A DNA stretch of 64,000 nt from Diadema setosum (taxonomy: Eukaryota > Echinodermata > Echinoidea > Diadematoida > Diadematidae), in NCBI GenBank assembly GCA_033980235.1, contig CM067076.1:30728968-30792967 (forward strand), written 5' to 3'. Under the pieces are notes generated by a model. It was given only the letters and a program-made list of their open reading frames with translations, ran no database searches and was not told where the DNA came from. This document shows, piece by piece, positions 60,093 through 64,000 of the stretch; the first letter of the stretch is position 1; each line of letters opens with the position of its first letter. Both the position numbers and the translations under genes were made by a program.

Positions 60093-60549
60093 CTACAGCC
60101 GGCTTAGTAGGTCTGCGCCAACATTCTCGCTGCCGTGGATAGCTTCCACACGGAATCTGTAGGGTTGCAAAGCCAGAATCCAACGCATTAGCCTCCCATT
60201 TGCAGGGCTAGCCTTGTTCATGTACACTAGTGGGTGGTGGTCTGTTTCTAGCACAAATTGTCTGCCGTACAAGTATGGTTCGAACTTCTTTACTGCCCAA
60301 ACTACAGCTAAGCACTCACGTTCTATGGTTGAGTATGCTTGTTCTCGTCGAAGCAGTTTTCGGCTCGCGTAGGAGACTGGAAATCGTTCGTCTTGGTGTG
60401 TTTGGAGGAGGACTGCTCCTAGTCCAACGTTGGAGGCGTCTGTCCTGAGGATGAAGTCCTGTGACAAATCTGGCAAATGAAGGATAGGGGGGTTAGAGAG
60501 TTTTTCCTTCAGTGTTGTGAAGGCCTGCTCTTGGCTCGTTTCCCATTTT
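60093..60549 (-). pseudogene. RNase H domain of the retrotransposon, separated from Pol by a frame change
   Basis: Open from about 60549 to a stop at 60093. The part before the RNase H is the end of the reverse transcriptase connection (WETSQEQAFTTLKEKL). The RNase H carries its landmarks in order: ILRTDASNVGLGAVLLQ (first Asp), STIERECLAVVWAVKKF (Glu), LETDHHPL (second Asp) and HGSENVGADLLSRL. It lies in a different frame from the long upstream frame, so translation from the latter stops at 60548 before reaching it. The RNase H itself shows no stop codon. Confidence 0.85.
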
Positions 60550-63500
60550 ACCTTGTTTGGTTCAGCATTTCTGGTCCTGTCTGTGAGTGGTGTTCGCCTA
60601 ACGTGGTTCGACCGGGAAGATCAGACAGGACGTCTTTGTACTCGTTGAGGAGTTCGTTGACCTGTTCTTTCTGTGGGGAGGAAAGGGCTGAGTTAATTGA
60701 GACATCGTCAAGTGACTCTTTCGCCTGAAATGGGAAAGGCTGTAGGAGAGATGTGTTAGTTAGTGGTTGCTGCGTTTCTTCCTCGTCATCATTTTGCTCT
60801 TCGCATTCGATCACGGCGGTACAAGCAGCTTCGGCATCTGAAATAGAGGGAATATCATTTCTAGCATGATACTTTTTCAGAAGATTGATGTGGAACACCT
60901 TTGGTTTCCCGTTGAGGTCGATCCTGTAGTCCATGGAGCTGATTTTGGAGATCACGTCAAAGGGGCCCTTCCATTGTAGAAGGAGCTTATTCCTGTCAGT
61001 TGGTAGGAGTAGGAGTACCTTGTCTCCGACTTGTAGCTCCCTGTGTTTTGCCTTCTGATTGTAGTATTTTGCATACCTGTTTGCTGATTTCTGAAGTTGA
61101 GTGTGGGCGTTGCGGCATGTTTCGTCGATCCTGTTTCGGAGATCAAGTACATAGTGGTAAGTAGACTTGGTCTCACCTGTTTCGGCTTCTCCTGTCCAGA
61201 GTTCTCTCAGGATGTCGAGGGGTCCGCGTACCTTCCGGCCGTAAAGAAGCTCGAACGGGGAGAACCCCATGCTCTCTTGTGGTGCTTCTCTCACTGCAAA
61301 TAGAAGGGGAGTAATGTACCTGTCCCAGTCTTTTGGGTTTTCAGCGCACATACGTTTCAACATTTGTTTTAGAGTGCCATTGAAGCGCTCAACTAGTCCA
61401 TTCGCGGCAGGGTGATATGGGGATGTAGTGAAGTGTTTGATGGAGAGTAATTTGCTTACCTCTTTCATGAGATCAGATGTGAACTGAGTCCCTTGATCGG
61501 TCAGCATTTCCTTGGGGATTCCGACTCTGGTGAAGATGCTCACTAGGGCTTCTGCAACTCTTTCTGTCTCGATGCTTGGGAGTGGGATTGCCTCGGGGTA
61601 CCTAGTAGCAACATCAATAACGGTAAGTATGTACCTATTTTTCTGGTCAGTCATTGGGTGTATTGGTCCAACTATGTCTACAGCAATGCGTTCGAAGGGG
61701 ACTTCGATGAGCGGCATCTTTCCGAGGGGGACCTTGGTCACACGACCTTTTGATAGTGTACATTGGCAGACGTCACACGATCTACAGTACCTGGTAATGT
61801 CAGAGTTCATACCGGGCCAAAAGAAATTGGTAAGTATCTTTTCAGTTGTCTTTTTGGTACCTTGATGCCCTCCGAGTATGTTTTCATGGGCTGTTTGCAT
61901 AACCTGTTTGCGGTATTGTTTTGGTACTACCACTTGTGTGATTGTTGTGTCAGGGTCCATTTGGGGAGAGTGGAATGAGCGATACAGCATTCCGTCTTTG
62001 TAAAAGAAGGAAGAGAGACCGTTATTGCGACTTACCTTCTCTGAACGAGTATCGGCGAGTTCTCGCAGGCGGTGTAATGTTTCATCCTTCTGTTGTGCCT
62101 CTTTGAGAGCTGTTGGAGTCACGATGTCTTCCATTGGGTGTGGGGTTTTGAGGGGACGAAATGGCTTACCGTCTCGTTGAGCCTGGGCTCTCGTCTGTAC
62201 GGCGCCGACAGGCATTGGTGTAGCCGTCCAGTCGGGATCTGGGTTGTCTGGTTCTCTTACTCCGGGTAGGTTACCTAAAATCAGGTCATAGAGTGGAGTT
62301 TTCATGCACAATGCGTTAACTTTCCCTACGTAGAAGGGAGTGTCAACATCTATTCTAGCGACGGGGAGAGTTTTCACTGTGCCATCAATCAGCACGCAAG
62401 TACTTTCTTCACCTGTCATTTGGTTTGGCTGGACAAGATCTTGTTTAATGACAGCTCCGCTGCAGCCGCTGTCTCTGAGAACAGAAATTTGGTTGTTATT
62501 GACTAGTCCGTTAGTAACTGGCATTTGTCTGACCACATGTTCTTTGGTGCATGCTGCACTCATCAACGGCAAGGAGTGTCCACACTTGAATTGGATATGA
62601 TCTGTGGTGGATTCTAGTTTGGGGGCATTGAGTGGCATTCGAACCATCATACAAGAAGCCTCAATTTTGACCTTTGTGTTAGTGCAAGCTGGACATTGAC
62701 AGGGAGTATGTGGATTTGGTTCTACCTTATCGGGTTCCGATGAAGCCAGGCTGTGTTCCGAGGTAGGGGGGTTTCCTTGCTCTGGATCCTGGGCGAGGAC
62801 TAGACCTGCCGATTTCATGGGGGAGAAAGGACAATAGTTAGCAATGTGACCTGGTTTGTGGCATATGAAACACGTTCTGCCTCTGGTTCCCTGTTTTGTA
62901 CAATCACGGGCAAGGTGACCGTGTTGGTGGCAGTTGTAACATTTGGGTTGAGACGGGGGCCTATTTCCTGAAATGTTATTTGGAGGGATTTTACCTTCAG
63001 GTCTGGTGTTGCCCCGTGGCATCTGTCCCACGTGTGTCTGGATGTTCCTTTGTGCCGGTGGGGGTGGTTTGAAGGTGCCTCCTCTGGCGTCTAAGTACTG
63101 CTCAGCTAGTTTCACCACGTCCTTCGAAGTCTCGGGCTGCCGTTCTTTTAGGAAGATGGCCAGCTCTCGATGACACCCACTGATGAGCTGCTCCCGGAGG
63201 AGTAGATCTGCCAGCTCCTCGAAAGTGTGCTCTATACCAGAGAGGCTTACCCACCTGTTCAAGTAGTTCTCTAGTCGGTTTGCATACTGGGATGCCGTTT
63301 CTCCTGTTGTCGGTTTGCCTGAAAAAAACTTGGAGCGAAATCCTTCTGCAGTGAGCTGAAAGGATTTCAAGAGTGCATGTTTCAAAGTGTCATAATCATT
63401 GGATTCCGCACTTGACAATCTAGAGTGGACATCAAGAGCCTTACCTGTAAGCAGCGTGCTTAAGTTGAGTGCCCAGTCTGTAGTTGGCCAGTTTTGATTT

Positions 63501-63796
63501 TTGGCATATCGTTCGAACCGCTGTAGATAGGCATCTATGTTATCTTTGTCTTCGTGAAATAGAGGCAATTTTGGAGATCGAGCTTTGCACCCATTAGAAC
63601 TTGATTCGCTTTTGGTTTGCTTTTCTCGCGCTATCGCCAATTGTAGCTCGGCTGTTTCTCTTTCCTGTCGCCTTAACTCTAACATGTCCGCTCTTTCCTC
63701 TCTGAGTCTCTTTTGCTCGTCTGTAACAAACTGCCTAAGCTCCTCTCCACTGAATCCGAACTTTTCTCCAATTTCAGTTAACTTAGCTAGCTCCAT
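60548..63796 (-). CDS. Gag-protease-integrase polyprotein of a Gmr1-like element, 1,082 aa, with truncated reverse transcriptase
   Basis: One uninterrupted frame from ATG 63796. Residues 1-280 are Gag: a coiled, charged start, then a retrotransposon-type Gag core with LPLFHEDKDNIDAYLQRFER. Two CX2CX4HX4C zinc knuckles follow, C286-C299 and C309-C322. The protease has its DSG at 442-444 and ILG at 506-508. The integrase has H637, H644, C674, C677, then catalytic D707, D767 and E803 (spacing 59 and 35), and a GPY/F module with KGPF at 943-946. From about 1041 the start of a reverse transcriptase is seen (VLSDLPGRTTLGEH). About a dozen aberrant residues after that the frame stops. The catalytic reverse transcriptase core, normally around 200 residues, is absent. 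Lack of other damage suggests a recent insertion. Confidence 0.92.
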   Translation of the reverse strand: MELAKLTEIGEKFGFSGEELRQFVTDEQKRLREERADMLELRRQERETAELQLAIAREKQTKSESSSNGCKARSPKLPLFHEDKDNIDAYLQRFERYAKNQNWPTTDWALNLSTLLTGKALDVHSRLSSAESNDYDTLKHALLKSFQLTAEGFRSKFFSGKPTTGETASQYANRLENYLNRWVSLSGIEHTFEELADLLLREQLISGCHRELAIFLKERQPETSKDVVKLAEQYLDARGGTFKPPPPAQRNIQTHVGQMPRGNTRPEGKIPPNNISGNRPPSQPKCYNCHQHGHLARDCTKQGTRGRTCFICHKPGHIANYCPFSPMKSAGLVLAQDPEQGNPPTSEHSLASSEPDKVEPNPHTPCQCPACTNTKVKIEASCMMVRMPLNAPKLESTTDHIQFKCGHSLPLMSAACTKEHVVRQMPVTNGLVNNNQISVLRDSGCSGAVIKQDLVQPNQMTGEESTCVLIDGTVKTLPVARIDVDTPFYVGKVNALCMKTPLYDLILGNLPGVREPDNPDPDWTATPMPVGAVQTRAQAQRDGKPFRPLKTPHPMEDIVTPTALKEAQQKDETLHRLRELADTRSEKVSRNNGLSSFFYKDGMLYRSFHSPQMDPDTTITQVVVPKQYRKQVMQTAHENILGGHQGTKKTTEKILTNFFWPGMNSDITRYCRSCDVCQCTLSKGRVTKVPLGKMPLIEVPFERIAVDIVGPIHPMTDQKNRYILTVIDVATRYPEAIPLPSIETERVAEALVSIFTRVGIPKEMLTDQGTQFTSDLMKEVSKLLSIKHFTTSPYHPAANGLVERFNGTLKQMLKRMCAENPKDWDRYITPLLFAVREAPQESMGFSPFELLYGRKVRGPLDILRELWTGEAETGETKSTYHYVLDLRNRIDETCRNAHTQLQKSANRYAKYYNQKAKHRELQVGDKVLLLLPTDRNKLLLQWKGPFDVISKISSMDYRIDLNGKPKVFHINLLKKYHARNDIPSISDAEAACTAVIECEEQNDDEEETQQPLTNTSLLQPFPFQAKESLDDVSINSALSSPQKEQVNELLNEYKDVLSDLPGRTTLGEHHSQTGPEMLNQTR

Positions 63797-64000
63797 TCCG
63801 AATTACCTGAGCACTTATAATACCAGAATGTATTCAGATCAGTTCAGATCATGTACACAATGAATATACAACGGTGCACCTATGGATAGTACATACATAC
63901 AAATGTAGAGGAAACAAAAAAATCACAAGTTTTCCTCAACCTTTTTCTTTACACTTTTTTCTCCGTTTATATACCCATGTGACTTCGAATGGCACGAGTT
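63797..64000 (-). other. Retrotransposon leader and probable end of the 5' LTR
   Basis: Upstream of the Gag start on the minus strand. GGGTATATAAACGG (63964-63977) is a TATA-like box, as expected in U3 of an LTR. CTGGTATTATAAGTGC at about 63810-63825 begins TGG after ACATT and may be the primer binding site, but I cannot name the tRNA. The rest of the LTR is outside the window. Confidence 0.4.

Larger units (their letters stand above)
60024..64000 (-). mobile_element. Gmr1-like Ty3/Gypsy LTR retrotransposon, internally deleted, cut by window edge
   Basis: Order of domains on the minus strand: Gag, protease, integrase, reverse transcriptase remnant, RNase H. Ordinary Ty3/Gypsy elements have integrase last; the copia-like order with Gypsy-type domains is the hallmark of the Gmr1 group described from deuterostomes. 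The long frame is undamaged but the reverse transcriptase core is missing, so the copy cannot be autonomous. The 5' LTR would lie mostly beyond 64000. The 3' boundary is set by the polypurine tract. Confidence 0.85.

Overview
This is a eukaryotic, intron-rich, AT-rich window with no bacterial features. The genes have spliced exons with GT-AG borders and one intron of about 23 kb. Around them are microsatellites, long homopolymers and many miniature inverted-repeat elements. A Ty3/Gypsy element with the unusual Gmr1-type domain order, a group described from deuterostomes, and the general repeat style suggest a marine invertebrate deuterostome, most likely an echinoderm such as a sea urchin. The host call is inference; the gene calls rest on protein motifs read from the sequence.

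Region by region. (1) 3,211-31,160, minus strand: a complete chloride intracellular channel (CLIC) gene of five coding exons, all in phase, encoding 315 residues. It has a 94-residue acidic N-terminal extension, a CPLC redox site and the usual all-alpha C-terminal domain. Intron 1 (7,845-30,878) is a landing ground for short inverted-repeat elements, microsatellites and tRNA-derived repeats. (2) 31,161-47,247: presumed CLIC promoter, then gene-poor DNA with a hAT-like miniature element, a near-perfect 172-bp palindrome, a large inverted repeat spanning 34,985-39,515, an inverted-repeat element around 43 kb, and a tRNA-like module inside inverted repeats at 44.1 kb. (3) 47,248-53,868, minus strand: a profilin-4-like gene. 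Three exons encode a complete 131-residue profilin-4. Two further upstream exons can be spliced on in phase and would add 67 residues. Its introns hold a repeat carrying six copies of TGACCTTTGACC. The first candidate exon and its upstream DNA are duplicated in inverted orientation at 55,232-55,597. (4) 55,598-60,023: no recognisable gene; a GC-rich stretch with a minus-strand TATA box and splice donor lies at 58.8-59.05 kb. (5) 60,024-64,000, minus strand: a Gmr1-like LTR retrotransposon, cut by the window edge. One open frame of 1,082 codons carries Gag, two zinc knuckles, protease, integrase with GPY/F module and the start of reverse transcriptase. RNase H follows in another frame, and the catalytic core of the reverse transcriptase is missing.

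The two host genes point the same way but show no sign of a shared pathway. CLIC proteins are soluble or membrane-inserting redox-fold proteins. Profilin-4 is a divergent profilin linked in vertebrates to testis and sperm. Most of the window outside the exons can be assigned to repeats.
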